38,417 nucleotides of DNA from Clostridia bacterium (GTDB taxonomy: Bacteria > Bacillota > Clostridia > Oscillospirales > CAG-272): positions 1 to 38,417 of the forward strand of contig JAFQKA010000008.1 of assembly GCA_017397175.1 (NCBI GenBank). The letters run 5' to 3'. A model generated the notes under the pieces. That model had not been told where the DNA came from, did not search any database, and worked only from the letters and a program-made list of their open reading frames with translations. Of this stretch, positions 7,146-15,732 are shown piece by piece (position 1 is the first letter of the stretch; each line of letters opens with the position of its first letter). The translations under genes were made by a program, and so were the position numbers.

Positions 7146-8033
7146 ATGAAGACTTCACTTGTAATACTTGCCGCAGGGATCGGATCGAGATTTGGCGGCG
7201 GTGTCAAGCAGATAGCACCCGTTGGCCCAAATGGCGAGATAATTATTGATTATTCTATTCACGATGCCTTGGAGGCAGGATTTAATAAGGTGGTTTTCGT
7301 CATAAGACGGGATATCGAAAAGGATTTTCGCGAGGTGGTTGGCAATAAGACCGAGAAGCTTTGCGAGGTTGAGTACGTTTTCCAGGACAAGTGCGACCTG
7401 CCCTATACCCCCGTTTGCGCCGCGAATCGTCAAAAGCCCTGGGGAACGACCCACGCGCTGTATAGCTGCCGACATGCGGTGAAAGAGCCGTTTCTCATTA
7501 TAAACGCCGACGATTATTACGGTAAAACGGCCTACAAAAAAGCGCACGATTACCTTGTTTCGGAGCGCGGCGAAAACGACCACGCGATGATCGGGTTCCG
7601 CCTGGGAAATACTCTCAGCGATAACGGAAGTGTGACCCGAGGGGTCTGCTGTGCCGACGGTGACGGTTGGCTCACGCAGATAAAAGAAACATATGGGATC
7701 GAGAAAAAGGACGGCGTTGCCGTGGCAGACGGAAAGACGCTTTCCCCCGACACCCTCGTTTCCATGAATATGTGGTGCTTTACTCCCGCGATCTTCTCTG
7801 AAATCGAAACTCAGCTGAGTGATTTTCTTCGCGGCTTGCCTGAAGACGATGTGAAAAGCGAGCACGTTTTACCTACCATGGTGGGCAAATTTGTAACAGA
7901 GGGTAGGGGAAAAGTAAAGGTCCTTGAATCAGAGGACACATGGGTCGGCGTTACTTATGCCGAGGACAAGCCCTACGTTCAAAATTATTTTAAAGAATTG
8001 ATCGAACAGGGCGTTTACCCCGAAAAGTTGTAA
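7146..8033 (+). CDS. NDP-sugar nucleotidyltransferase
   Basis: This 295-residue protein begins with the nucleotidyltransferase signature 'LVILAAGIGSRFGGGVKQIAPVG', the nucleotide-binding loop of UTP/CTP/dTTP-sugar-1-phosphate transferases. 'FLIINADDYYG' (near residue 120) supplies the metal-binding Asp pair. Such enzymes make activated sugars for envelope glycans. I cannot tell the nucleotide or sugar. The ATG at 7146 has AAGGAAG upstream; a GTG at 7137 sits almost on top of that site and is unlikely. It follows the HPr terminator, and no strong promoter was seen, so some readthrough is possible. A bidirectional terminator follows. Confidence 0.82.
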   Translation: MKTSLVILAAGIGSRFGGGVKQIAPVGPNGEIIIDYSIHDALEAGFNKVVFVIRRDIEKDFREVVGNKTEKLCEVEYVFQDKCDLPYTPVCAANRQKPWGTTHALYSCRHAVKEPFLIINADDYYGKTAYKKAHDYLVSERGENDHAMIGFRLGNTLSDNGSVTRGVCCADGDGWLTQIKETYGIEKKDGVAVADGKTLSPDTLVSMNMWCFTPAIFSEIETQLSDFLRGLPEDDVKSEHVLPTMVGKFVTEGRGKVKVLESEDTWVGVTYAEDKPYVQNYFKELIEQGVYPEKL

Positions 8034-8036
8034 ATA

Positions 8037-8059
8037 AAACCCCGTCTGAGACGGGGTTT
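8037..8059. terminator. Bidirectional terminator
   Basis: AAACCCCGTC (8037-8046) pairs with GACGGGGTTT (8050-8059) around TGA. It lies between two convergent genes. Confidence 0.8.
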
Positions 8060-8064
8060 GAGAA

Positions 8065-9138
8065 TTATTTTATTGCGTAAAGATTGAGATCCCAGGCGGG
8101 AAGATAGGAAAAACGGCGCAGATAAAGCCTGTATTCGGGATTCATTTCATGTATCATCAAGGGAAGCTCAAAAACATCTTCGCTTCGATGATACATAGAG
8201 ACAAGCAGGTCGGGTGAAAAACGGGTGATCGTTTCCTTTGACCCTTCAAGCGCCTGTCGTTCCGACCCTTCAACGTCATACTTGATATAGTCAACAGACC
8301 TGCCCCGCAGAATGTTGTCAAGGGCGTCGACCTTTACTTCCTTTGTCTTTTTGCCCGCAGAAGAAATATTTGCGTTGCGGTTTCCGCTTCCGTCAAAGAA
8401 AAGAGTATCCGCGTGATCCCAAGCTCCCACGTTGTGAAGCTCAAGGGTCAAGCGGGATTCACTCTGCGCGTATTCGGACAGCTTTCGGAAATTCCTGCCG
8501 TCCGGCTCAAGTGCCGCGGCGAATTCAAGATTCGGAGCGTACTGAAGAAGTTCGCGTACCGTGTCTCCGTTATAAGCCCCAAGGTCGGCGTAAGCGCGGT
8601 AGAATTGAGGACGCAGGATCTCACGGTAAACTGTCTGACGGTCGGTTTCACTTGCCCGAAGATATGAAATTTTTCCCGTCAGCTTTGCGTTTATGACATT
8701 TTCATAGACACGAACCGATTCATCGTCCGCAAAAAGAGAGGCGCACCTCCGAATTTTTTCCGCGTTTTCCTCAACAAATTCCCGCGCAAACAACGTTTCA
8801 CCGAAAACCGGCACGTCGGGCACGTAAAGCTCGGCTTCCTGCGAGATGGCGTAGATTCTGTCAAGCACGTCGGGCAGAGAAGTGGCAAAGGATACAAGAA
8901 CGATAAAATCCTTGTATTTTTCCTTTATTTCACTGTACGAAAGCACGGTCTTGCCGTGAAACGCGTGTCCGCGGACAAAACCGTCGCTGGCAAAGAAGTC
9001 GCAGACCTCAATGCCGTATTTTTCGCAGACTGCAAGGATCTTGTCGGCACCGTTGCCCATTCCGTACATGACTATGGGCTTGTCTGAAGACTGCAGATAG
9101 GTCCACAGATCGTTATTTTCAATCGAAAGATTTATCAT
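8065..9138 (-). CDS. FkbM-family methyltransferase
   Basis: This 357-residue protein has two parts. The N-terminal about 110 residues look like a Rossmann-type module ('PIVMYGMGNGADKILAVCEKYGI'). The C-terminal half is an FkbM SAM-dependent methyltransferase, with 'FYRAYADLGAYNGDTVRELL' as the SAM loop and 'DYIKYDVEGSERQALEG' as the hallmark motif near residue 290. FkbM enzymes O-methylate sugars or small molecules; the substrate here is unknown. It is convergent with the nucleotidyltransferase and divergent from the HIT gene. The pairing with a sugar nucleotidyltransferase hints at glycan modification but is not proof. Confidence 0.82.
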   Translation of the reverse strand: MINLSIENNDLWTYLQSSDKPIVMYGMGNGADKILAVCEKYGIEVCDFFASDGFVRGHAFHGKTVLSYSEIKEKYKDFIVLVSFATSLPDVLDRIYAISQEAELYVPDVPVFGETLFAREFVEENAEKIRRCASLFADDESVRVYENVINAKLTGKISYLRASETDRQTVYREILRPQFYRAYADLGAYNGDTVRELLQYAPNLEFAAALEPDGRNFRKLSEYAQSESRLTLELHNVGAWDHADTLFFDGSGNRNANISSAGKKTKEVKVDALDNILRGRSVDYIKYDVEGSERQALEGSKETITRFSPDLLVSMYHRSEDVFELPLMIHEMNPEYRLYLRRFSYLPAWDLNLYAIK

Positions 9139-9185
9139 TTCAAGTCCTTAATTTTTTAGCCGTAAACGGCAGAATGGAGATAAAA

Positions 9186-9524
9186 ATGGATTGCTTATTT
9201 TGTAAGATAGTAGCAGGGGATATCCCCTCGTCAAAGGTTTATGAGGACGAATATGCCTACGCCTTTCGTGACATCAACCCCCAGGCGCCCGTTCATATCC
9301 TCATCGTCCCAAAGGAGCATATTCCTTCGGTTGACGGAATCAATAGCTCAAACAGTGCAGTGGTTGCAAAGATCTTCGAAGCTATTCCGAAGATCGCCGC
9401 GCAGGAAGATCTCGGCGGCGGATACCGCGTGATCTCAAACTGCGGTGACAATGCCTGCCAGAGCGTAAAGCACCTGCATTTTCACATTGTGGGCGGCGCT
9501 CAGCTTTCCGAGCAGATGGCGTAA
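9186..9524 (+). CDS. HIT-family nucleotide hydrolase (HinT-like)
   Basis: This 112-residue protein is the standard length for HinT. The histidine triad 'HLHFHIVGG' (His96, His98, His100) and the N-terminal 'CLFCKIVAGDIPSSKVYEDE' are clear. HinT hydrolyses phosphoramidates such as AMP-lysine in the cytoplasm. The start at 9186 has GGAGA five to six bases upstream. An upstream in-frame ATG at 9174 contains that Shine-Dalgarno itself and is rejected. A strong hairpin follows the stop. Confidence 0.92.
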   Translation: MDCLFCKIVAGDIPSSKVYEDEYAYAFRDINPQAPVHILIVPKEHIPSVDGINSSNSAVVAKIFEAIPKIAAQEDLGGGYRVISNCGDNACQSVKHLHFHIVGGAQLSEQMA

Positions 9525-9531
9525 AGTATTT

Positions 9532-9566
9532 TTTAACCCGAGAGGCAGGAGGCTTCTCGGGTTAAA
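9532..9566. terminator. Bidirectional terminator
   Basis: TTTAACCCGAGA (9532-9543) pairs with TCTCGGGTTAAA (9555-9566) around an 11-base loop, with T-rich sequence on the right. It separates the HIT gene from lysC. Confidence 0.8.
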
Positions 9567-9570
9567 TTTT

Positions 9571-10887
9571 TTATTTTACAAATTCGTTGTAGATGGCAAC
9601 GTGTGCCTTTTTGAGATCGTCCTCGTCAATACCGATGATGATGTTAAGCTCGCTTGAACCCTGGTCGATCATGCGAATGTTGACGCCTGCCTTGGAAGCG
9701 GCGTTAAGCACTCTTGCCGCCGTACCTTTTGCCTTGACCATACCGCGGCCAACAACTGCCAGAAGGGCAATGCCGTCGGTGATGGTGATAGTGTCGGGAC
9801 GAACGCGTCTCTGCATAGTTGCAAGGAGCTTTTCCTTCTTGTCGGCAATGGCCGCGCTTGAAACGACCACGCACATGGTATCAATACCCGAGGGAAGATG
9901 TTCAAAGGAGATCTCGTTGTCCTCAAGAACCTCAAGTACCTTGCGTCCAAAGCCCAGCTCTGCGTTCATCATATCCTTTTCGATGGTGATAACGGAGAAT
10001 CCGGCCTTACCCGCGATACCCGTAATAACCTTGTCGGTATTGTAATCGGAGGTGGAGGGAACGATCATCGTACCTCTCTTTGAGGGATCGTTTGTGTTTT
10101 TGATGTTGATAGGAATGTTGGCAAAACGAACGGGGAAGATAGCGTCCTCGTGAAGCACCGTCGCGCCCATATAAGAAAGCTCGCGAAGCTCACGGTATGT
10201 GATGGTCTCAATAGTGCAGGGGTTGTCGATAACTCTGGGGTCAGCCATTTTGAAGCCGTCAACGTCGGTCCAGTTCTCATAGAGATCTGCGCTGCAGGCG
10301 CGGGCAACGATAGAGCCGGTAATATCGGAACCTCCGCGGGAGAAAGTCTTGATGGTGCCGTTGGGCATTACGCCGTAAAATCCGGGAATGACCGCTCTTT
10401 TGTGCTGAGCAAGCTCAGCGCGAAGGACTTCGTTTGTCTTGTCCGGGTCAAAGGTGCCGTTTTCCTTGAAGAGGATAACGTTTTCGGCATCAATGAAATC
10501 AAACTTCAGATATTTTGCAAGGATCAGACCGTTGAGGTATTCTCCGCGGCTTGCCGCGAAGTCACGTCCCGAGCGGTGACGGAGAGCGTTCTTCACGTAG
10601 GTCAGCTCGCCCGAGATATCGAAATCAAGTCCCAGGTCGGAGATGATCTCGCAGTATCTCTTTTCGATCTGTCCGAAATATTCGTCAATGTCCTCCCCGC
10701 GCTTTACCATTTCGTAGCAATTGTAAAGCATATCGGTGACCTTCACGTCATCGGAAAAACGCTTTCCGGGCGCGGAGGGAATAACGTAGCGTCTTGCGGG
10801 GTCAGCCTTGATAATGCTTGCCACCTTGCGGAACTGCTCGGCATCAGCCAGAGAGCTTCCGCCGAATTTAACGACTTTAAGCTGCAT
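9571..10887 (-). CDS. lysC: Aspartate kinase
   Basis: Aspartate kinase phosphorylates aspartate to open the lysine, threonine, methionine and diaminopimelate pathways. The 438-residue monofunctional form starts 'MQLKVVKFGGSSLAD', the ATP-binding signature. 'GFYGVMPNGTIKTFSRGGSDITGS' (near residues 190-215) is the aspartate-binding segment. Two C-terminal ACT domains ('ITGIAGKAGFSVITIE', 'GIALLAVVGRGM') provide feedback control. The ATG at 10887 has GGAG eight bases upstream; an eight-residue upstream extension lacks one. The gene is preceded by a good promoter, and the leader is too short for a lysine riboswitch. The paralogue class is not resolved, so the symbol is provisional. Confidence 0.9.
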   Translation of the reverse strand: MQLKVVKFGGSSLADAEQFRKVASIIKADPARRYVIPSAPGKRFSDDVKVTDMLYNCYEMVKRGEDIDEYFGQIEKRYCEIISDLGLDFDISGELTYVKNALRHRSGRDFAASRGEYLNGLILAKYLKFDFIDAENVILFKENGTFDPDKTNEVLRAELAQHKRAVIPGFYGVMPNGTIKTFSRGGSDITGSIVARACSADLYENWTDVDGFKMADPRVIDNPCTIETITYRELRELSYMGATVLHEDAIFPVRFANIPINIKNTNDPSKRGTMIVPSTSDYNTDKVITGIAGKAGFSVITIEKDMMNAELGFGRKVLEVLEDNEISFEHLPSGIDTMCVVVSSAAIADKKEKLLATMQRRVRPDTITITDGIALLAVVGRGMVKAKGTAARVLNAASKAGVNIRMIDQGSSELNIIIGIDEDDLKKAHVAIYNEFVK

Positions 10888-10944
10888 AATGAAAACTCCA
10901 ATCCGCCGCAAAATGCGGCATAAATAGAAAAAATAATCTATTAT

Positions 10945-10973
10945 ATTATATTTTATTATGCAGACAAAGTCAA
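10945..10973 (-). promoter_or_regulatory. Promoter of aspartate kinase
   Basis: On minus, TTGACT (complement of 10968-10973) and TATAAT (10945-10950) have a 17-base spacer. A start near 10938 leaves a leader of about 50 bases. Confidence 0.75.
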
Positions 10974-11058
10974 GTGATTTTTTACAGTTTTTGCGTTTTT
11001 CGTGTTTTTTTCCGTCAATGGAGGATTTTTATTTTGATATATTGTGTAAAATGAAAAA

Positions 11059-11086
11059 AAAAAACGGCAGATCACTGCCGTTTTTG
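11059..11086 (-). terminator. Terminator of the aldolase-DeoR operon
   Basis: AAAACGGCAG (11061-11070) pairs with CTGCCGTTTT (11075-11084) around ATCA, flanked by A and T runs. It sits just after the DeoR gene stop on minus. Confidence 0.85.
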
Positions 11087-11088
11087 CT

Positions 11089-11847
11089 TTAGAAGTATAG
11101 TTCAACGTTGTTGTCCTTAAATATTTTTGTCCATTGCTCGCTTGGTTCTTGATCGGTCACAACGGCATCGAGTGATGACGGCGCGCAGACGCGAGCAAAG
11201 GAGACACGTTCAAATTTCGTGTGGTCAAGGACGAGAATGGTTTTCTCCGAGTTTTTTGTCATTTCTTGCTTTATTGCGGCGTTGAATTCGGTCGTCTCGC
11301 TGACCCCGAAGTTTGCGTCAAGTCCCGCCGCCGAAAAAACGGCCAGGTCGGCATGATAATTCTGAACGGTCTTCAGTGCGGTGGTACCCGTCAGAGAGAG
11401 GGTACCCTCGCGGAGCAGACCGCCTGTGGAAATTACGTTCCAGCCCGCCATGTCGGAAAGCTCCAAAAGGATCTCCACGGAGTTTGTGATTACCGTAAGC
11501 TCCTTTTTTTCCTTCAACTGTCCCACGGCAAAGATGGCCGTTGAGCTGGCGTCAAGGAAAATTGTGTCCCCGTCGCTTACAATATCCGAAAGAAGCTGTG
11601 CGATCTTCCTTTTTTCCTCTACGTTTACGCTTTTTCGGAGGTTAAAGGGGAGATCAAATTCTTTTTTTGCAGGAGAAACGGCACCGCCGTAAGTTTTTCT
11701 TGCAAGACCTTCCGCATCAAGCTTTTCAAGGTCGCGCCTGATAGTTTCCTCGGATACAGAGAAATCGCGGCTCAGATCCGAAACTATGACCTTTCCCGAA
11801 AGTGCGAGACGGCGCAGGATCTCGTTTCGTCTTTCAAGCGCCAGCAT
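11089..11847 (-). CDS. DeoR/GlpR-family transcriptional regulator
   Basis: This 252-residue protein has the DeoR layout. The N-terminal winged HTH is 'MLALERRNEILRRLAL...VSEETIRRDLEKL' and 'RKTYGGAV', followed by a sugar-phosphate-sensing domain with 'DGDTIFLDASSTAIFAV' and 'VITNSVEILLEL'. Such regulators usually repress carbohydrate operons and are released by a phosphorylated sugar. Its ATG overlaps the TAA stop of the upstream aldolase gene (TAATG), so the two are coupled. It most likely controls that operon through the promoter at 12560-12588. The effector would be a substrate or product of the aldolase, which is inference. Confidence 0.88.
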   Translation of the reverse strand: MLALERRNEILRRLALSGKVIVSDLSRDFSVSEETIRRDLEKLDAEGLARKTYGGAVSPAKKEFDLPFNLRKSVNVEEKRKIAQLLSDIVSDGDTIFLDASSTAIFAVGQLKEKKELTVITNSVEILLELSDMAGWNVISTGGLLREGTLSLTGTTALKTVQNYHADLAVFSAAGLDANFGVSETTEFNAAIKQEMTKNSEKTILVLDHTKFERVSFARVCAPSSLDAVVTDQEPSEQWTKIFKDNNVELYF

Positions 11848-12524
11848 TATTTAACTGCGGGGTGCTTGCCCTTAACACCGAACTGACGGCGAATGTCGTA
11901 AAGTCTTTCTACCTTGTCCTGGGAAAGCTCCTTGGGGCCGCCGAGCTGTCTCGCAAGGAAGAGAAGCTGAGCGTAGAACTCAACGCTTTCCATCTTGTGA
12001 TACGCGTTCAGCAGGGAGTCGGAGAATGCAAGAGCACCGTGATTTTCAAGAAGAACCGCATCGTAGGACTGCAGATAAGGAGAAACCGCGTCGGGGATCT
12101 CATCGGTTGAGGGGGTGCCGTACTTTGCGATCGGAACTTCACCCAAGAAAATGATGGCCTCGGGCATGATGGGCTGTGTCAGGGGAATACCCGCAATGGC
12201 AAAAGCCGTTGCGTACATGGGGTGTGCGTGAACGACACTGTTTACGTCGGGACGTTCACGGTAAACTCTCATGTGCATTTTGATCTCTGAGGAGGGCTTA
12301 AAGCCGGGATTTGCCTCAAGCACGTTGCCGTCCCCGTCAACGCGGCAGATGTATTCGGGAGTCATAAAGCCCTTGGACACGCCGGTAGGAGTGCAAAGGA
12401 ACTCATTTTCACCGATCTTTACGGAAATGTTGCCATCGTTTGATGCAACCATTCCGCGGTCGTAGATTCTCTTGCCTATGTCGCAGATCTCCTGCTTTAT
12501 TTTGTTGATCTCAAGTTCTGTCAT
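11847..12524 (-). CDS. Class II aldolase/adducin-family protein (fuculose-phosphate aldolase-like)
   Basis: This 225-residue protein has the zinc-binding class II aldolase pattern: 'SVVHAHPMYATAFA' supplies two zinc His, 'LLENHGALAF' a third, and 'IIFLGEVPIAKYGTPST' the conserved Glu/Tyr region. Relatives cleave L-fuculose-1-phosphate or L-rhamnulose-1-phosphate to lactaldehyde and DHAP, or act on ribulose-5-phosphate. The exact substrate cannot be read from sequence alone. It is first in a two-gene operon with a DeoR regulator. The ATG at 12524 has an AAAGGAG site upstream. No kinase or isomerase of the fucose pathway is nearby. Confidence 0.85.
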   Translation of the reverse strand: MTELEINKIKQEICDIGKRIYDRGMVASNDGNISVKIGENEFLCTPTGVSKGFMTPEYICRVDGDGNVLEANPGFKPSSEIKMHMRVYRERPDVNSVVHAHPMYATAFAIAGIPLTQPIMPEAIIFLGEVPIAKYGTPSTDEIPDAVSPYLQSYDAVLLENHGALAFSDSLLNAYHKMESVEFYAQLLFLARQLGGPKELSQDKVERLYDIRRQFGVKGKHPAVK

Positions 12525-12559
12525 ATTGTGATCTCCTTTGTTTTATTTCGTTCTCTTGG

Positions 12560-12588
12560 ATTGTACCACAAAATCGGGCAACTGTCAA
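12560..12588 (-). promoter_or_regulatory. Promoter of the aldolase-DeoR operon
   Basis: On minus, TTGACA (complement of 12583-12588) and TACAAT (12560-12565) have a 17-base spacer. CCACAAAA is repeated directly at 12566-12573 and 12596-12603, flanking the -35. DeoR operators are often direct repeats, so this is a candidate site. Confidence 0.7.
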
Positions 12589-12663
12589 CCAAAAACCACA
12601 AAAAAACAGATTCTCTTCATATTTTGTGCGGGATCTTTACATAAATACTGTTATATGGTGACC

Positions 12664-12692
12664 TTGACAAAGAAAAGAGGGCATGGTATAAT
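12664..12692 (+). promoter_or_regulatory. Promoter of the TerB_N-ATPase operon
   Basis: TTGACA (12664-12669) and TATAAT (12687-12692) have a 17-base spacer. Transcription would start around 12699, which argues against the ATG at 12699 and for the ATG at 12729. Confidence 0.8.
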
Positions 12693-12728
12693 ACTATAAT
12701 GCCCAATTTTGAGAAAGGAGGAAGGCTG

Positions 12729-14339
12729 ATGAAGACCGATGACGGATTCTGGACGCTTGACGAATTTGCACCGAAAAAAACGGTAGTACGCTCCCCAAAG
12801 CGCGACGTTGAAGCGGTGGAGATCACTTTTGAAAACGAAGAAAAGATAATTTCGAGTGCCCGTGAGCTGACCTCCGAGGGAATCTCAAAGGAAAAGATAC
12901 AAATGCGTCCCTCAACCACTCTGACAGAGCGAATAATCACCGCTATTCCCACCAAAATAGCCGAAAGTGACACTCCCGACGAGGAATATGAAAGCGAGCT
13001 GCGCTTTATCGGGCGCGTAAAGCTTTTTCGGAATAAGGAGTACAATTATTACGAAAGCTTTTTGTGTGACGGGAGACGGCTTTTTGATGAAACCCGTGAG
13101 GGCTGTCCGTATTATTCTTATTTTTCCTACGTTCCTCAATATTCTCAGCTTTCGTCCGGACAGCTTGACTGCTATCTTGATCTGCGCCGTCAGTGGCGCG
13201 CGGGCGAAGCGCCCAAGGCAGAGTACAGCTATCTTTTGCTATACGTCAGCGAGCTGATAAACGTGGATCCCGATACCGAGACCGTGCCGAAAAAGATTGC
13301 GATCCTGTGGCAAAATTACCGCCATACTTATCCCAAGCTGGACTCCCTTATCCCCGAATGGATAACCGATTATTGCCTGCTTACCCGAGTAATGCCCCCA
13401 AAAGGATTGAGCGGGGAGCTTGAAGAATATATCTTCAGCCATGCGGCTCTGCGCGAGCTGTTCTTTTCGGGCAAGGACGGAGACGTGAAAAAACTGGTGG
13501 ATTCGGGAGCTTATACCACTTACGATTACAGGAAAAGTAAGTTTGCCACAAAGGAAAATTTGCCGATCTTTGAGCAGATCATTCCTGCGGTAGTCGCCGC
13601 CACCCTGCGGCGGCTTGGAAGCGAAGGAAAGCTCCGATACGGCACGGGCAAACTGAACCGGCATATGTTCACGGGACTGCTTTGCACCCCCTGGCGCAAA
13701 TGCCGTCTGGAGGTGGACTATATTTCACTTTCACGTTCCCACGAGGTGCGCTATATCGTCACAGATGCGGTAAAACACGCGGAAAACAAGATCCGCGCCT
13801 ACCTTGGAATAAAATCCCGACTGACCGTTTACAGCCTTCCTACCGAGGACAGGAAGATCATCGACTCTATGATATCAGAAATGCTCGGCGGCGAGAAAAA
13901 GCCGAAGGCTGAGGAAGAAAAGAGTGAATATTCCCATCTTTATGACCTGCCAAAGCATGAATTTTCCTTGGACGCGGCAAAGAAAATCGAGGAGGATTCA
14001 TGGCAGACCACCGAGCGTCTTATCGAAGCCTTTGAGGAGGAAGCCGCCGTCAGCGTGCCGATAGAGGAAAAGCCTGTTGCGGTCCCCGAAGTGCAGTCGG
14101 TGGAGGAAAACGATCTTGTCAGCGCGCTTTCCGAATATATTGAATTTGTCCGCGCGGCAAGGGACGGAGACTTTTCAGCACAACGGGCTTTTGCCGATTC
14201 ACATGGACTGCTTGCAGGCTCTATCGCCGACCGAATAAATGAAATATCTGCCGATATTCTCGGCGATATTCTGCTTGAGGAATGTTCCTCGGGCTATAAA
14301 ATAATCGAAGATTATGCGGAGGAAATAAAAGATGTCTGA
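12729..14339 (+). CDS. TerB N-terminal domain (TerB_N) protein
   Basis: This 536-residue soluble protein contains a TerB_N domain around residues 120-220, with 'PYYSYFSYVPQYSQLSSGQ' and 'DLRRQWRAGEAPKAEYSYL' as typical pieces, and a long helical region likely ending in a TerB_C-like part. TerB_N proteins occur with P-loop ATPases and helicases in clusters suspected of stress response or phage defence; the biochemical role is unknown. The ATG at 12729 follows AAAGGAGG. It overlaps the next gene by 8 bases, so translation is coupled. Charged low-complexity stretches (about 395-420 and 440-470) look like linkers. Confidence 0.75.
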   Translation: MKTDDGFWTLDEFAPKKTVVRSPKRDVEAVEITFENEEKIISSARELTSEGISKEKIQMRPSTTLTERIITAIPTKIAESDTPDEEYESELRFIGRVKLFRNKEYNYYESFLCDGRRLFDETREGCPYYSYFSYVPQYSQLSSGQLDCYLDLRRQWRAGEAPKAEYSYLLLYVSELINVDPDTETVPKKIAILWQNYRHTYPKLDSLIPEWITDYCLLTRVMPPKGLSGELEEYIFSHAALRELFFSGKDGDVKKLVDSGAYTTYDYRKSKFATKENLPIFEQIIPAVVAATLRRLGSEGKLRYGTGKLNRHMFTGLLCTPWRKCRLEVDYISLSRSHEVRYIVTDAVKHAENKIRAYLGIKSRLTVYSLPTEDRKIIDSMISEMLGGEKKPKAEEEKSEYSHLYDLPKHEFSLDAAKKIEEDSWQTTERLIEAFEEEAAVSVPIEEKPVAVPEVQSVEENDLVSALSEYIEFVRAARDGDFSAQRAFADSHGLLAGSIADRINEISADILGDILLEECSSGYKIIEDYAEEIKDV

Positions 14340-15693
14340 CGTCATTTCCCAAAAGATACCCAAAAGAATATTATCGTCTCTTTTGGCATCGGTTTCCGCG
14401 GGAGTGGTTCCGCGAAGCGGTGCGCCATATATTGCCATCGGCCGCCGCGACGAGATCGAGGCGCTGCTTTCCGATCTTGAGGAAACGGGTGAAGGCGGCG
14501 GTAGAATGAGATTTCTCATCGGTCGCTACGGAAGCGGTAAGAGCTTTCTCATTCAGCTTATCCGCGGCTATGCACTTGAGCGCAATTTCATTACCGCCGA
14601 TGCGGATCTGTCACCCGAGCGCCGCCTTTACGGCAGTAACGGATCGGGAATTGCCACCTACCGCGAGCTGATAAAAAATCTTGCGTCAAAGACCTCGCCT
14701 GACGGCGGTGCGCTGTCAAAGCTCGTTACCCGCTGGATAGACGATATTCGCGCATCGCTTGTTAAAGAAGGCTATTCGCTGTCCGATCCTGCCCTCGATA
14801 CGGCTCTTGAGGGGCGCGTTTACGAGGAGATGCGGAGTATTGAAGGGCTTATTGGCGGATTTGATTTTGCACGCATCGTGGTGGAGTTTTACCGCGCTTA
14901 CGCTTGCGGCGACGAGGATAAAAAGTCCGCTTGCATGCGTTGGCTGAGAGGGGAATATGCCACGAAGACCGAGGCGCAGTCGGCGCTCCGTTTCCGTGTG
15001 TCCCTTATTATTGACGACGATAACTGGTACGATTTTATCAAGATCTGGGCGTCGCTTGTTCGTAAAATGGGATATCGAGGACTTGTTGTCTTTATCGACG
15101 AGTGCGTGAACCTTTATAAGATAACCCACCGAGTTTCCCGCGAGAACAACTACGAAAAGATACTTTCCATGTTCAACGACACCCTGCAGGGACGTGCGGA
15201 GGGACTTGACATTATCATGGGCGGAACCCCTCAGTTTTTGGAGGACACCCGACGCGGACTGTTTTCATACGAGGCGCTGAAAAGCCGCCTTTGCGACAGT
15301 AGATTTGCTGGCGGCGAATTTAAAAATCTCATCGGTCCCGTTATCCGTCTTCGCCGTCTTTCCGATGAAGAGCTTTTCGCTCTTATCGGCAGAATCACAA
15401 AACTTTACGCGCAGAATTACGGCTGCGAGCCGAGAATAACCGAAGAGCAGATGCAGAAATTCCTGTCGATCTGCCTTGAACGCGCAGGCGCGGATATGAT
15501 GATAACGCCACGTGAGATGCTCCGAGACTATATGACGGTACTGAATATTCTCATGCAGAATGAAAACGCTACCTTTGAGCAGATAATCGGTGAGACCTCA
15601 CAGGGAAAGACTGCACCGATCCCGACACGGGACATCAAAGAGGAACCTGCGCCCCGTGTAACCTCTTTCACCCCCGAGGATATAGAATTTTAA
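14332..15693 (+). CDS. BREX-type ATP-binding protein (DUF2791/BrxD-like)
   Basis: This 453-residue P-loop ATPase has Walker A 'FLIGRYGSGKSFLIQLIRG' (near residue 65), and Walker B 'GLVVFIDECVNLYKI' followed by 'IIMGGTPQFLEDTRRGLFSYEAL'. The last resembles the BrxC/BrxD/DUF2791 class that couples ATP hydrolysis to DNA-acting complexes in BREX-like clusters. It overlaps the TerB_N gene by 8 bases, so the products probably interact. In other genomes I recall a DEAD/DEAH helicase as the third member, but here a threonine aldolase follows. The C-terminal 30 residues look disordered. Confidence 0.8.
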   Translation: MSDVISQKIPKRILSSLLASVSAGVVPRSGAPYIAIGRRDEIEALLSDLEETGEGGGRMRFLIGRYGSGKSFLIQLIRGYALERNFITADADLSPERRLYGSNGSGIATYRELIKNLASKTSPDGGALSKLVTRWIDDIRASLVKEGYSLSDPALDTALEGRVYEEMRSIEGLIGGFDFARIVVEFYRAYACGDEDKKSACMRWLRGEYATKTEAQSALRFRVSLIIDDDNWYDFIKIWASLVRKMGYRGLVVFIDECVNLYKITHRVSRENNYEKILSMFNDTLQGRAEGLDIIMGGTPQFLEDTRRGLFSYEALKSRLCDSRFAGGEFKNLIGPVIRLRRLSDEELFALIGRITKLYAQNYGCEPRITEEQMQKFLSICLERAGADMMITPREMLRDYMTVLNILMQNENATFEQIIGETSQGKTAPIPTRDIKEEPAPRVTSFTPEDIEF

Positions 15694-15732
15694 CAGAGCA
15701 GGGCGCTTTTGCACTGCAGAACGGAGATAAAT

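Noticed and set aside
10888..10944. Lysine riboswitch before aspartate kinase
   Set aside because: The predicted leader is about 50 bases, too short for the L-box aptamer, and no conserved motif is seen.
12699..12728. ATG at 12699 as start of the TerB_N gene
   Set aside because: It coincides with the expected transcription start, so it would be leaderless. The ATG at 12729 follows a strong AAAGGAGG.
15709..15732. ATG at 15709 as threonine aldolase start
   Set aside because: It has no ribosome binding site. The ATG at 15733 has GGAG upstream and begins where the family normally starts.
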